Assembly: GCF_030546645.1 (NCBI RefSeq)
Contig: NZ_JAUOTO010000012.1
Location: 1 to 64,000, forward strand
Source of the DNA: Flavitalea plasmicola
Lineage (GTDB): Bacteria > Bacteroidota > Bacteroidia > Chitinophagales > Chitinophagaceae
Direction: 5' to 3'
Length of the DNA: 64,000 nucleotides
Below, one piece after another: positions 17,292 through 25,452 of the stretch. Numbering within the stretch: position 1 is the stretch's first letter; the number at the start of each line of letters is the position of its first letter. Made by a program: the position numbers and the translations under genes. A model generated the notes under the pieces. That model was not told the origin of the DNA. It did not search any database and saw nothing but the letters and a program-made list of their open reading frames with translations.

Positions 17292-18313
17292 GAATGTATA
17301 TCCTCCAGGATCACCTTTTCGGCCGTTACCGTCAGCCGGTGAGGCATCCCACATTTCAAAGCGAAATTATTCTTTTGATGGCCCACGGGAAAATCGAAGG
17401 CGACAGGGAAATGAAACGGCTTTACTCTTTCCTGTACGATGTCATATAAAGTACGGCCGAACTCTTCACCGGGATCATCAGGCTTTACCTTAAAGCCTCC
17501 CACCACCAGGCCCTGCAGGCCCGCCAGTTTGCCCGTACGCTCCAGGTGCCAGAACATCCGATCGATGCTGTAGAGATATTCGCCCGTATCCTCCACGAAT
17601 AATATTTTGCCGGTGGTGTCCATGTCCGAGCGGCTGCCCGAAAGCGTTTCAATGGTCTTCAGGTTGCCGCCCACCAGTACGCCTTCCGCAACACCCGTCC
17701 TGTTCTTATCATGCGCCGCGGTAGGATATTGCATGGGAACGCCGGTAAGCGCCTCCCGGATCGAAAGGATGGAAGCCACCTGCACTGGCTCTGCCTTGCT
17801 CCAGTCATCCGGGAAGCTGTTGCACATCTTCGAATGGATGGAGGCCATGTTCAGGTTGCGATGGATATGACAAAGCAGGACCGTGATGTCGCTGAACCCG
17901 ATCACCCACTTGGGGTGATTGGAAAGACCGCTGAAGTCCAATTGGTCCACAATGCGGACCGCGCCATACCCGCCGCGGGCACAAAGGATGGCTTTCAGGG
18001 ATGGGTCGTCCAGCATTTGCTGAAGATCGGCCGCCCTTTCCCCGTCAGTGCCGCCAAAGCTGAAATCCCTTTTGCCAACCGTAGCGCCCACCTTTATTTT
18101 AAAACCCCAGCTCTCTATCTGCTGGATGGCAGGCTCGATCTCCTTCAGCGTAATAAATCCCGCAGGGCAGGTGATGCCGATCACATCGCCCGGAACGAGG
18201 TAGGAGGGGATGCGTGGCAGTGAAGCGACCTTTGTACCTGGAATACCCGCGCTCCATGCAGGAACAGCAGCGCCTGCGGTAAGAACGGAGGTGAGAAAAT
18301 GCTTGCGGTTCAT
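17288..18313 (-). CDS. LD-carboxypeptidase, peptidase family S66, with N-terminal export signal
   Basis: 341 residues. A signal-like N-terminus (MNRKHFLTSVLTAGAAVPAWSAG) resembles Tat or Sec leaders but lacks a twin arginine. The catalytic triad of the family is visible as S141 in VIGFSDITVL, E241 in FVEDTGEYLYSIDR and H312 in PVGHQKNNFAL, with CARGGYGAVR before the serine. It should trim D-alanine from murein tetrapeptides, probably in the periplasm if the leader works. It precedes the cytoplasmic paralogue with a 4-bp overlap, so the operon makes two forms in different compartments. The gap to the divergent gene at 18394 is 80 bp. Confidence 0.9.
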   Translation of the reverse strand: MNRKHFLTSVLTAGAAVPAWSAGIPGTKVASLPRIPSYLVPGDVIGITCPAGFITLKEIEPAIQQIESWGFKIKVGATVGKRDFSFGGTDGERAADLQQMLDDPSLKAILCARGGYGAVRIVDQLDFSGLSNHPKWVIGFSDITVLLCHIHRNLNMASIHSKMCNSFPDDWSKAEPVQVASILSIREALTGVPMQYPTAAHDKNRTGVAEGVLVGGNLKTIETLSGSRSDMDTTGKILFVEDTGEYLYSIDRMFWHLERTGKLAGLQGLVVGGFKVKPDDPGEEFGRTLYDIVQERVKPFHFPVAFDFPVGHQKNNFALKCGMPHRLTVTAEKVILEDIHS

Positions 18314-18349
18314 AGAGCCGAAGTTAAATAAACTTTTTTCGGATCATCC

Positions 18350-18357
18350 TAAATTTG
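18350..18357 (+). promoter_or_regulatory. Possible -7 promoter element for the gene at 18394
   Basis: TAAATTTG matches TAnnTTTG exactly, 36 bp before the start codon. No TTG lies 17-23 bp upstream, so support is partial. Confidence 0.4.
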
Positions 18358-18393
18358 AACATATCTTGCCGACTTTAAAAATAGAATTACGTA

Positions 18394-19278
18394 ATGCGTT
18401 GGTTAATGGTGATCTTATTGTGGGGATGGGGTTGTGAACTTGCAGCGACGGCGCAGGATCTCACTGGCCAATGGTCTGGCGATGTCGTCTTCACGGACCG
18501 AAAACAGAAATTAGTGCTCAACATCGTATCGGGCGACTCTTCTTTCGGGGGGGTCCTGCACTGGTATTTTCCGGAATCCCATTATATCAGGCACTTCATC
18601 CTCAGCGGGCGTTATTACGGCAAGGACTCCATCCTCACCATCCGGGAGGACAGCGTGGGCAGTGGCAGGCCCGAAGGAACGAGAGACCCCGCCGGCGAGG
18701 AAAGGTCCATAGGCCGCCCTCCGGGCGGGTTCTATGTCCTTTATTACAAACGGGTCGGGCATAGGGATCTCCTGGAAGGACACTGGCGCAACCCCGATAA
18801 GAGCACCCGTGACAAATATCCCGATCTGTCCATCCGCCTGGAGAAAAAGATCCCGCCCTTCATACCGGTGGTGCTTCCGTCCCACAAGAAAAAGGACTCC
18901 GTGCAGCAGAAACAAAATGATGCTTTCATGGGCCGGTCCTCCGTCGTGGCAGCCTTTATCCCCGCCCCCCGTGGCACCGACTCGATAAGGGTAGACCTGT
19001 ACGACAATGGCGAGATCGATGGCGACTCCGTCAGCCTGTACCTGAATAACCAACTGGTGGTGGCGCATGTCAGGCTCACCGCCGAAGCAAAAACCCTTGT
19101 CATCCCCATCGATAAAAGCCTCCCGGTGAACAAGCTGGTGCTCTTCGCTGAAAACCTGGGCAAGCTGCCCCCCAATACTGCCCTGATGGAAGTCACTATC
19201 CACGGGAAGACCTATGAGCTTTTCCTCTCTACCGACTATAAACGCAATGCCTCGGTGGAATTCAGCCTGCAGGAATGA
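18394..19278 (+). CDS. Hypothetical exported protein
   Basis: 294 residues. A short signal peptide (MRWLMVILLWGWGCELAATAQ) is followed by a beta-rich region beginning DLTGQWSGDVVFTDRKQKL, which looks lipocalin-like (about 22-140). A Lys/Pro linker follows, and then a C-terminal domain (about 190-294) with VDLYDNGEIDGDSVSLYLNN, a pattern I recognise from other Bacteroidota secreted proteins but cannot name. No catalytic motif is apparent. It is 60 bp upstream of metG, which has its own promoter, so a functional link is not implied. Likely periplasmic or surface-exposed; function unknown. Confidence 0.75.
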   Translation: MRWLMVILLWGWGCELAATAQDLTGQWSGDVVFTDRKQKLVLNIVSGDSSFGGVLHWYFPESHYIRHFILSGRYYGKDSILTIREDSVGSGRPEGTRDPAGEERSIGRPPGGFYVLYYKRVGHRDLLEGHWRNPDKSTRDKYPDLSIRLEKKIPPFIPVVLPSHKKKDSVQQKQNDAFMGRSSVVAAFIPAPRGTDSIRVDLYDNGEIDGDSVSLYLNNQLVVAHVRLTAEAKTLVIPIDKSLPVNKLVLFAENLGKLPPNTALMEVTIHGKTYELFLSTDYKRNASVEFSLQE

Positions 19279-19283
19279 ACACA

Positions 19284-19313
19284 TTGGTCTGACCCCGGAA
19301 ATTCGTAAATTTG
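19284..19313 (+). promoter_or_regulatory. metG promoter
   Basis: TTG (19284-19286), a 19-bp spacer, then TAAATTTG (19306-19313) make a full Bacteroidota promoter, 25 bp before the metG ATG. Confidence 0.6.
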
Positions 19314-19338
19314 CCGTCCTATCAAATAGGACCAACGA

Positions 19339-21477
19339 ATGGATCAACCAAAAAGATACCTGATCACGGCAGCATTACCTTATGCCAACGGGCTGAAGCA
19401 CATCGGCCACCTGGCAGGGGCCTATCTGCCGGCCGATATATACGTACGATACTTACGGGCGCAGAAACGCGAGGTGGCATTTATTTGCGGCAGCGACGAG
19501 CATGGAACAGCCATCCCGATCCAGGCCATGAAGGAAGGCACCACGCCCCGGGCCATCATCGACAAATACCATGCGCTGATCAAACAGAACTTCGCCGACC
19601 TGGGCATCTCCTTCGATATTTATCACAGGACCAGCGAACCCATTCACCATGAGACCTCGCAGGAATTCTTCACCTACCTGAACGATCGCGGCGAGCTGGA
19701 AGTAAAGGAGACCGAACAATACTATGACGAAGAGGCAAAGACTTTCCTGGCGGACCGTTATATCATGGGCACCTGCCCCGTCTGCGGCTACCAGCGGGCC
19801 TATGGCGACCAGTGTGAGAATTGCGGGACCTCCCTGAGCCCGGATCAGCTGATCCATCCTCATAGCACCCTCAGCGGTAAGCCCCCGGTGAAAAAGAATA
19901 CAAAGCACTGGTACCTGCCGCTGGGAAAACACGAGCCCTTTCTCCGGGAATGGATCCTGCAGCAGCACAAAGACGACTGGCGGTCCACCGTCGTCGGGCA
20001 GTGCAAGAGCTGGATCGATGGAGGACTACAATCCAGGGCCGTCACACGCGATCTGGACTGGGGTATAAAAGTACCCTTGCCCGACGCGGCAGGAAAAGTA
20101 TTGTACGTCTGGTTCGACGCCCCCATCGGCTATATCAGCGCCACCCGCCAATGGGGCCTGGATACAGGCAGGGACTGGAAGCCCTATTGGTATGACAAGG
20201 ATACGAAGCTGGTGCACTTCATCGGCAAGGACAACATCGTATTCCACTGCATTATCTTCCCCATCATGCTGCAACTGCACGGCAATATCCTGCCCGAAAA
20301 CGTCCCGGCCAACGAGTTCATGAACCTGGAAGGGGAAAAAATGAGCACCAGCCGGGGCTGGAAGCTGGACATGCAGGATTATATCGACGACTTTATCAAT
20401 AAGGACAACGGCGGCACCCAGCTGGCCGACAGCCTGCGCTATTACCTGACGTTGATCGCTCCCGAGACAAAAGACAGCGAATTCATCTGGAAAGGCTTCC
20501 AGGACGCCAATAACAGCGAGCTGGTGGCCAAGTTCGGGAATTTTGTGAACCGCACTTTTGTCCTGATGCATAAGCTCTGTAATGGGAAAGTGCCCCCGCT
20601 GCACAAAGACCGTCTTGATGCCACCGACGAAGAGATGATGACGGCCATCGGAACGACAAAAACCAAGGTAGAGCAGCTGCTGGAAGGCTACCGCTTCCGG
20701 GAAGCGCAGTTTGAGGTCATCATGCTGTCCGACCTTGCCAACAAATACATGCAGAAAAAGGAGCCCTGGATCGTGGCCCGGACCCTGGCGGAAACGCCGG
20801 AGAATCAACAGCTGATAGATAACTGTCTCCATATCTGCCTGCAGATCACCGCCAACCTGGCCATCCTGATCAACCCCTTCCTGCCATTCACGGCAAAGAA
20901 AATGTTGCACATGATGAAGGTAGTGGAGAAAATGCTCGACTGGGAAAACGCCGGCAAGCTCAACCTGCTCAGCGTCGGATACAGCCTCCGGGCGCCGGAA
21001 CTGCTGTTCCGCAAGATCGAGGACGAGGAAGTGAAAGCCCAGGTCGACAAGCTCCTGGCCTCAAAAGCCGCGCTGGCAGCCCCAACCACTGCACCCGACC
21101 AACCCGTCACCGAAACCCCTGCCCCTGGAGCCGACACTGCAGCAGCCAAGCCCACCATCGTCTATGACGACTTCGCCAGGCTGGACCTGAAAGTTGGCAC
21201 CATCGTACAGGCCGAGAAAGTGGCAAAGGCCGATAAGCTCCTGAAGCTGCTGGTAGACATGGGCGCCGAACAAAGGACCATTGTATCCGGTATCGCCCAG
21301 CATTTCAACCCCGCAGACATCATCGGAAGGCAGGTAGTCGTCGTGGCTAACCTGGCACCCAGGAAAATGAAAGGCATTGAAAGCAACGGAATGATCCTGA
21401 TGGCCGAAGACAAGAGCGGAAAGCTTCATTTTGTCAGCCCGGGAGAGACCATCGAGGCAGGGTCGGGGGTAAGCTGA
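19339..21477 (+). CDS. metG: Methionyl-tRNA synthetase with C-terminal tRNA-binding domain
   Basis: 712 residues. It charges tRNA-Met with methionine. The class I signatures are HIGH (residues 21-24) and KMSTS (334-338). A zinc knuckle is formed by CPVCGY...CENCGT (about 145-165), as in MetG1-type enzymes. The anticodon-binding helical domain covers about 390-550. A low-complexity Ala/Pro/Thr linker (about 570-605) leads to an EMAP/Trbp111-type OB domain (about 610-712; DLKVGTIVQAEKVAKADKLLKLLVD and LAPRKMKGIESNGMIL), which raises tRNA affinity and dimerises the enzyme. The stop codon lies at the first bases of an AGCT-heptamer repeat, so the last two residues (VS) may derive from it. Confidence 0.97.
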   Translation: MDQPKRYLITAALPYANGLKHIGHLAGAYLPADIYVRYLRAQKREVAFICGSDEHGTAIPIQAMKEGTTPRAIIDKYHALIKQNFADLGISFDIYHRTSEPIHHETSQEFFTYLNDRGELEVKETEQYYDEEAKTFLADRYIMGTCPVCGYQRAYGDQCENCGTSLSPDQLIHPHSTLSGKPPVKKNTKHWYLPLGKHEPFLREWILQQHKDDWRSTVVGQCKSWIDGGLQSRAVTRDLDWGIKVPLPDAAGKVLYVWFDAPIGYISATRQWGLDTGRDWKPYWYDKDTKLVHFIGKDNIVFHCIIFPIMLQLHGNILPENVPANEFMNLEGEKMSTSRGWKLDMQDYIDDFINKDNGGTQLADSLRYYLTLIAPETKDSEFIWKGFQDANNSELVAKFGNFVNRTFVLMHKLCNGKVPPLHKDRLDATDEEMMTAIGTTKTKVEQLLEGYRFREAQFEVIMLSDLANKYMQKKEPWIVARTLAETPENQQLIDNCLHICLQITANLAILINPFLPFTAKKMLHMMKVVEKMLDWENAGKLNLLSVGYSLRAPELLFRKIEDEEVKAQVDKLLASKAALAAPTTAPDQPVTETPAPGADTAAAKPTIVYDDFARLDLKVGTIVQAEKVAKADKLLKLLVDMGAEQRTIVSGIAQHFNPADIIGRQVVVVANLAPRKMKGIESNGMILMAEDKSGKLHFVSPGETIEAGSGVS

Positions 21478-21562
21478 TAGCTGCGAGCCGCAAGCCGCAA
21501 GCTACAAGCTGTGAGCGCTTATGTAAGACTCGCTTGTAGCTTGAAGCTTGTAGCTAAAAGCT
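21472..21562. repeat. AGCT-heptamer hairpin repeat at the metG stop codon
   Basis: The left arm (21472-21517) is built of units such as AGCTGCG, AGCCGCA and AGCTACA. A 13-bp spacer follows, and the right arm (21531-21562) carries the reverse complement units (GCTTGTAGCTTGAAGC). The arms can pair over about 30 bp with several mismatches. The left arm includes the metG stop codon. Related copies occur at 41163, 47321 and 48631. It may act as a terminator or RNA stabiliser. Confidence 0.8.
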
Positions 21563-21622
21563 GGCAATTAAATCTCCCCTTCTCTTTTCTACGTATATAG
21601 GGACAAGGCCACACCCAACCCC

Positions 21623-22048
21623 ATGGAGAAAAGAGTGAAAACAGGCGGTATGCTGCTCATCAGCCTCATTGCAGGCTTGTTCATATATGGATATTTCTAC
21701 TTTCGCCCGGGCAAATCACCCCTGGTATCCGCTAAAGCCCCCGTCCCCGTCAACGCAGGCGACCTGATCGGGCTTTCCGATAAAGACGAAGCCCTATTCA
21801 ATCATCAATACCTTTACAAAATACTCTCCGTCCGGGGGGTCGTGCGAAAAGTTAAAAAAAATAAGGGCGGTATCACCGTCCTGCTGGGCGGGGGCCCGGC
21901 GCTCCCCGAATTTGTCAGCTGTACCCTCGATACCCTCTACAACAGCCGTCAACCCGAGCTTCACATAGGAGACAGCTGCACCATCCAGGGCAACTGCGCC
22001 GGCTGTCTCAAAGACGTCATTCTCCTCCAATGTATTATTGAAAAATAA
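21623..22048 (+). CDS. Membrane-anchored OB-fold protein (tRNA_anti-like family)
   Basis: 141 residues. One N-terminal membrane segment (GGMLLISLIAGLFIYGYFYF) is followed by a small soluble domain with strands YLYKILSVRGVVRKVKK, GGITVLLGG and GDSCTIQGNCAGCLKDVIL. This pattern fits the tRNA_anti-like OB-fold family (PF12869 group), widespread in Bacteroidota and of unknown function. The domain would face the periplasm. Two cysteines in NCAGCL are notable. It follows metG after a hairpin repeat and is probably transcribed separately. The family assignment is by pattern, and no function is proposed. Confidence 0.7.
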   Translation: MEKRVKTGGMLLISLIAGLFIYGYFYFRPGKSPLVSAKAPVPVNAGDLIGLSDKDEALFNHQYLYKILSVRGVVRKVKKNKGGITVLLGGGPALPEFVSCTLDTLYNSRQPELHIGDSCTIQGNCAGCLKDVILLQCIIEK

Positions 22049-22294
22049 CAACTGTAGCGCTTCAAAGGACAAAAATCTAGGTATTATCCCTTACTTCTTT
22101 TAAATTCCATACTTAGGACCACTTAATGCCGTTGTATTAATTGAATAACCTTTCATCAGCAACCTGGAATGTCTTAGAGCGTCTTATTAAGGAGCACTGT
22201 TAAAAAAACAGTTATTCCCAACCCGGCGGGTCCAACCTTTCAGGCCTGAAGAAAAATCGAAAAAAATCTAATATCAGCACAACCCTTTTGTGTT

Positions 22295-22933
22295 ATGAAA
22301 CAGAACCTGCAATACAAGATCCTGCCGTACAACCGTTACAACAATTTCTACCAGGAACGGGAGAGCTTTTACAGGAGCTTTATCAATCAGTATTACCTGG
22401 ATTTTGCACACCAGATGCTGTCCCAGGAGCACCTTTCCCCCTATTTCACCAACACCATCATCGCGCCTCAGGATATACAGTTCGGAGCATCTCCGAGAAA
22501 GGTCATCTGGAAAACAGGTATGCCTTCCTTTCAATTGAAGGACATCAATGACTTCAAGGACCATAAGATACTTTTTTATCGCACCAAGCTGCTGCGCCAG
22601 AAAGTGCTGATCCAATTCCATTTTATCCAGGGGATCTTTTACTATTCCCAGCTGAGCTTCCTTTCTTTTACGGAAAAGACCAACGAGATCCTGATAAACT
22701 CCATCAAGGCCAAATACCAATGCTCCGGCTCGTTCGAGAACCAGGAAAAGGTATATATGACGGATATCTGCGGCAACAAGCTGATCATCGAAAAAGGAGT
22801 TTATCTCACCGTCAGCTATATCACCGGCGACGCTCAACCGAAAAAACTCATGCAGGACCAGATGAAAGTACGCATCGATCAATCCAGCAAAGCGGAAGAT
22901 TACGAGATCGATCGCCTGAGCAAGATCCTGTAA
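22295..22933 (+). CDS. Hypothetical protein, family not recognised
   Basis: 212 residues, rich in Tyr, Phe, Lys and Gln, with no signal peptide or membrane segment. The N-terminal half (KILPYNRYNNFYQERESFYRSF) looks helical. The C-terminal half looks beta-rich (KVYMTDICGNKLIIEKGVYLTVSYITG). Codon use is ordinary and a strong terminator follows at 22951, so it is probably a real monocistronic gene. The 246 bp before it hold AT-rich sequence and a small hairpin (ACTGTT...AACAGT near 22196-22213), but no clear promoter. No function can be offered. Confidence 0.65.
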   Translation: MKQNLQYKILPYNRYNNFYQERESFYRSFINQYYLDFAHQMLSQEHLSPYFTNTIIAPQDIQFGASPRKVIWKTGMPSFQLKDINDFKDHKILFYRTKLLRQKVLIQFHFIQGIFYYSQLSFLSFTEKTNEILINSIKAKYQCSGSFENQEKVYMTDICGNKLIIEKGVYLTVSYITGDAQPKKLMQDQMKVRIDQSSKAEDYEIDRLSKIL

Positions 22934-22950
22934 ACTTTTACCATATTATT

Positions 22951-22989
22951 AAGGGCATACCGGGCTTTTTTCCGGTTGCCCTTTTTTTA
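22951..22989 (+). terminator. Rho-independent terminator after the gene at 22295
   Basis: AAGGGCATACCGG pairs with CCGGTTGCCCTT around a T-rich loop and is followed by a T-run (22982-22988). It starts 18 bp after the stop codon. Confidence 0.85.
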
Positions 22990-23035
22990 TTACCTTTAAT
23001 CCAGATAGTTGTTTAACTAACTAATTTCAAACCAT

Positions 23036-25438
23036 ATGAACCGGATCATAAAAAAAGTAGCGGTGTTAGGAAGTGGTGTAATGGGATCAAGGATCGCCTG
23101 TCACTTTGCAGGCATCGGCATACAGACCCTGCTGCTGGACATAACTCCCACGGCGTTGACAGAAGCCGAATCGGCAAAAAAGCTGACCCTCGACCATCCG
23201 GCCGTCAAAAATCGCATCGTCAACGAAGCCCTGGCCGCGGCTGTCAAGTCCAATCCCTCACCCGTATATACGAAGGACGTCATAAAGAAAATAAAGACAG
23301 GCAACTTCACCGACAATATGAAGGACATCGCCGGCTATGACTGGATCATTGAAGTGGTGGTGGAACGCCTGGACATCAAACAGCAGGTATTCACGGAAGT
23401 GGAAAAATACCGCAAGCCGGGGACCCTTATCACATCCAATACTTCCGGCATCCCCATCCACATGATGACCGAAGGCCGCAGCGAGGACTTTAAACGACAT
23501 TTCTGCGGGACCCATTTCTTCAATCCCCCCCGCTATCTGCGGTTGCTGGAGATCATTCCCACACCCGACACCGACCCGGCCGTTACAGACTTCCTGATGC
23601 ATTACGGAGATCTATATCTGGGCAAGACCACCGTGCTGGCAAAAGACACCCCCGCCTTCATCGCCAATCGCATCGGCGTGTATGGCATCATGGCCATCTT
23701 CGGGCTGGTAGAACGGCTGGGCCTGACGATCGATGAGGTGGACGCGCTGACAGGACCGGTGATTGGCCGCCCCAAATCCGCGACCTTCCGGACAGCCGAC
23801 GTCGTAGGGATCGACACCCTGGTGAAAGTGGCGAAAGGAGTGGCGGACAATTGTCCGAAGGACGAACAGAAGGCCGCTTTCAACACACCCGCCTGGCTGG
23901 ACAAATTAGTCGCTAATAAATGGCTCGGAGACAAGACAGGCCAGGGTTTCTTCAAAAAAACAAAAGGGGCCGGCGGCGAAAAAGAGATCCTGACCCTCGA
24001 CCTGAAGACGCTGGAATACGCCCCCCGCCAGAAACCCAAATTCGCCTCGCTGGAGACAGCCAAGCCCATCGATGACCTGAAGACCCGGCTGAAAGCCCTG
24101 GTACAGGGTGCAGACAAGGCGGGCGAGTTCTATCGCCATTTCCATTACGGTCTCTTTTCCTATATCTCCCACCGCATCCCTGAAATTTCCGATGAGATCT
24201 ATCGCGTCGACGATGCGATGATGGCAGGCTTCGGCTGGGAGATCGGCGCCTTCGAAAGCTGGGATGCGCTGGGAGTGGAAGGCACCGTGAAAAAGATGAA
24301 AGAGGCCGGCTATGCCGTAGCCCCCTGGATAGACGAAATGCTTGCGTCCGGAGCCAGCACCTTTTATAAGGTCCAGCAAGGCCGGCGCCTGTATTATGAC
24401 ATCCCTTCAAAAACCTATAAACCCCTTCCCGGCGGCGAAGCCTTCCTGGTGATGCGCAATTTCCAGGGCGAGACGGTATGGAAGAACAGCGCCTGCAGGA
24501 CCTATCATCTGGGTGATTCGGTGCTGGGCCTGGAATGGTATACAAAAATGGGCAGCATCGGAGGTGAAGTGCTGGAAGGTATCCAGAAAAGCGTCGCCCT
24601 GGCCGAAGAGAAATACAAAGGGCTGGTCATTGCGGGGGAAGGACCTAATTTCAGTGCCGGCGCCAATGTCGGCCTGATCTTCATGCTGGCTATCGAGCAG
24701 GACTATGACGAGCTGGATATGGCCATCCGCCAGTTCCAGTCCACGATGATGCGCGCCCGCTATTCGGCGGTGCCCGTGGTCGTGGCGCCGCATGGGCTTA
24801 CCCTCGGCGGCGCTTGCGAGCTGAGCCTCCATGCAGACCGCGTGGTGCCTGCTGCCGAGTCCTACATCGGGCTGGTAGAGCTGGGCGTAGGGCTGATACC
24901 CGGCGGCGGCGGCACCAAAGAGTTCACCCTTCGGGCGGCCGACGAAATGCATGAAGATGAACCCGAGACCATTACATTAAAAAATCGCTTCTTCAATATC
25001 GCCACGGCCAAAGTATCCACGTCCGCCTTTGAAGCCTACGAACTGGGTATCCTGCGCAAAGGCCGTGACATCGTCAGCATCAACCAGGGCCGCAGGATTG
25101 CCGAAGCCAAACAGTCCGTCATTGAAATATACGACGACGGATATGTACAGCCCATCGTCCGCAACGACATAAAGGTCCTGGGACGATCCGCCCTGGGCGC
25201 CCTCTATGCCGGCATCAACGGCATGTGGCGGGGCAACTACGCCACCGACCACGACGTGCTGGTAGCCAAAAAGCTCGCCTATGTCATGTGCGGCGGCGAC
25301 CTCAGCGAGCCCACCCCCGTGACCGAGCAATACATCCTGGACCTGGAACGGGAAGCCTTCCTCAGTCTCTGCGGCGAGAAAAAAACATTAGAACGGATAC
25401 AGAGCGTGTTGAAAGGAGGAAAGCCGCTGAGAAATTAA
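23036..25438 (+). CDS. 3-hydroxyacyl-CoA dehydrogenase/enoyl-CoA hydratase fusion (FadB/FadN type)
   Basis: 800 residues. The order is dehydrogenase first and hydratase second, as in FadN of Bacillus and its Bacteroidota relatives, opposite to E. coli FadB. The NAD-binding site is VLGSGVMGSRIACHFAG (about 10-26). The catalytic region CGTHFFNPPRYLRLLEIIPT and the C-terminal dehydrogenase helices (DTPAFIANRIGVYG, TFRTADVVGIDTL) follow. The crotonase part (from about 500) shows the oxyanion-hole motifs GPNFSAGANVGLIF and GLTLGGACELSLHAD, and GLIPGGGGTKEF. It carries out hydration and NAD-dependent oxidation in fatty-acid beta-oxidation in the cytoplasm. The usual thiolase partner is not adjacent; the next gene encodes a thioredoxin. 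Confidence 0.95.
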   Translation: MNRIIKKVAVLGSGVMGSRIACHFAGIGIQTLLLDITPTALTEAESAKKLTLDHPAVKNRIVNEALAAAVKSNPSPVYTKDVIKKIKTGNFTDNMKDIAGYDWIIEVVVERLDIKQQVFTEVEKYRKPGTLITSNTSGIPIHMMTEGRSEDFKRHFCGTHFFNPPRYLRLLEIIPTPDTDPAVTDFLMHYGDLYLGKTTVLAKDTPAFIANRIGVYGIMAIFGLVERLGLTIDEVDALTGPVIGRPKSATFRTADVVGIDTLVKVAKGVADNCPKDEQKAAFNTPAWLDKLVANKWLGDKTGQGFFKKTKGAGGEKEILTLDLKTLEYAPRQKPKFASLETAKPIDDLKTRLKALVQGADKAGEFYRHFHYGLFSYISHRIPEISDEIYRVDDAMMAGFGWEIGAFESWDALGVEGTVKKMKEAGYAVAPWIDEMLASGASTFYKVQQGRRLYYDIPSKTYKPLPGGEAFLVMRNFQGETVWKNSACRTYHLGDSVLGLEWYTKMGSIGGEVLEGIQKSVALAEEKYKGLVIAGEGPNFSAGANVGLIFMLAIEQDYDELDMAIRQFQSTMMRARYSAVPVVVAPHGLTLGGACELSLHADRVVPAAESYIGLVELGVGLIPGGGGTKEFTLRAADEMHEDEPETITLKNRFFNIATAKVSTSAFEAYELGILRKGRDIVSINQGRRIAEAKQSVIEIYDDGYVQPIVRNDIKVLGRSALGALYAGINGMWRGNYATDHDVLVAKKLAYVMCGGDLSEPTPVTEQYILDLEREAFLSLCGEKKTLERIQSVLKGGKPLRN

Positions 25439-25452
25439 TAGTAAATTGCCGC

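Noticed and set aside
20026-20910. 294-codon minus-strand frame opposite metG, and a 278-codon frame at 18511-19347
   Set aside because: Antisense to supported genes; composition and lack of motifs indicate shadow frames.
25225-25452. N-terminal extension of the TlpA-like protein into the preceding gene
   Set aside because: The extension is out-of-frame beta-oxidation gene sequence; the signal peptide begins at 25453.
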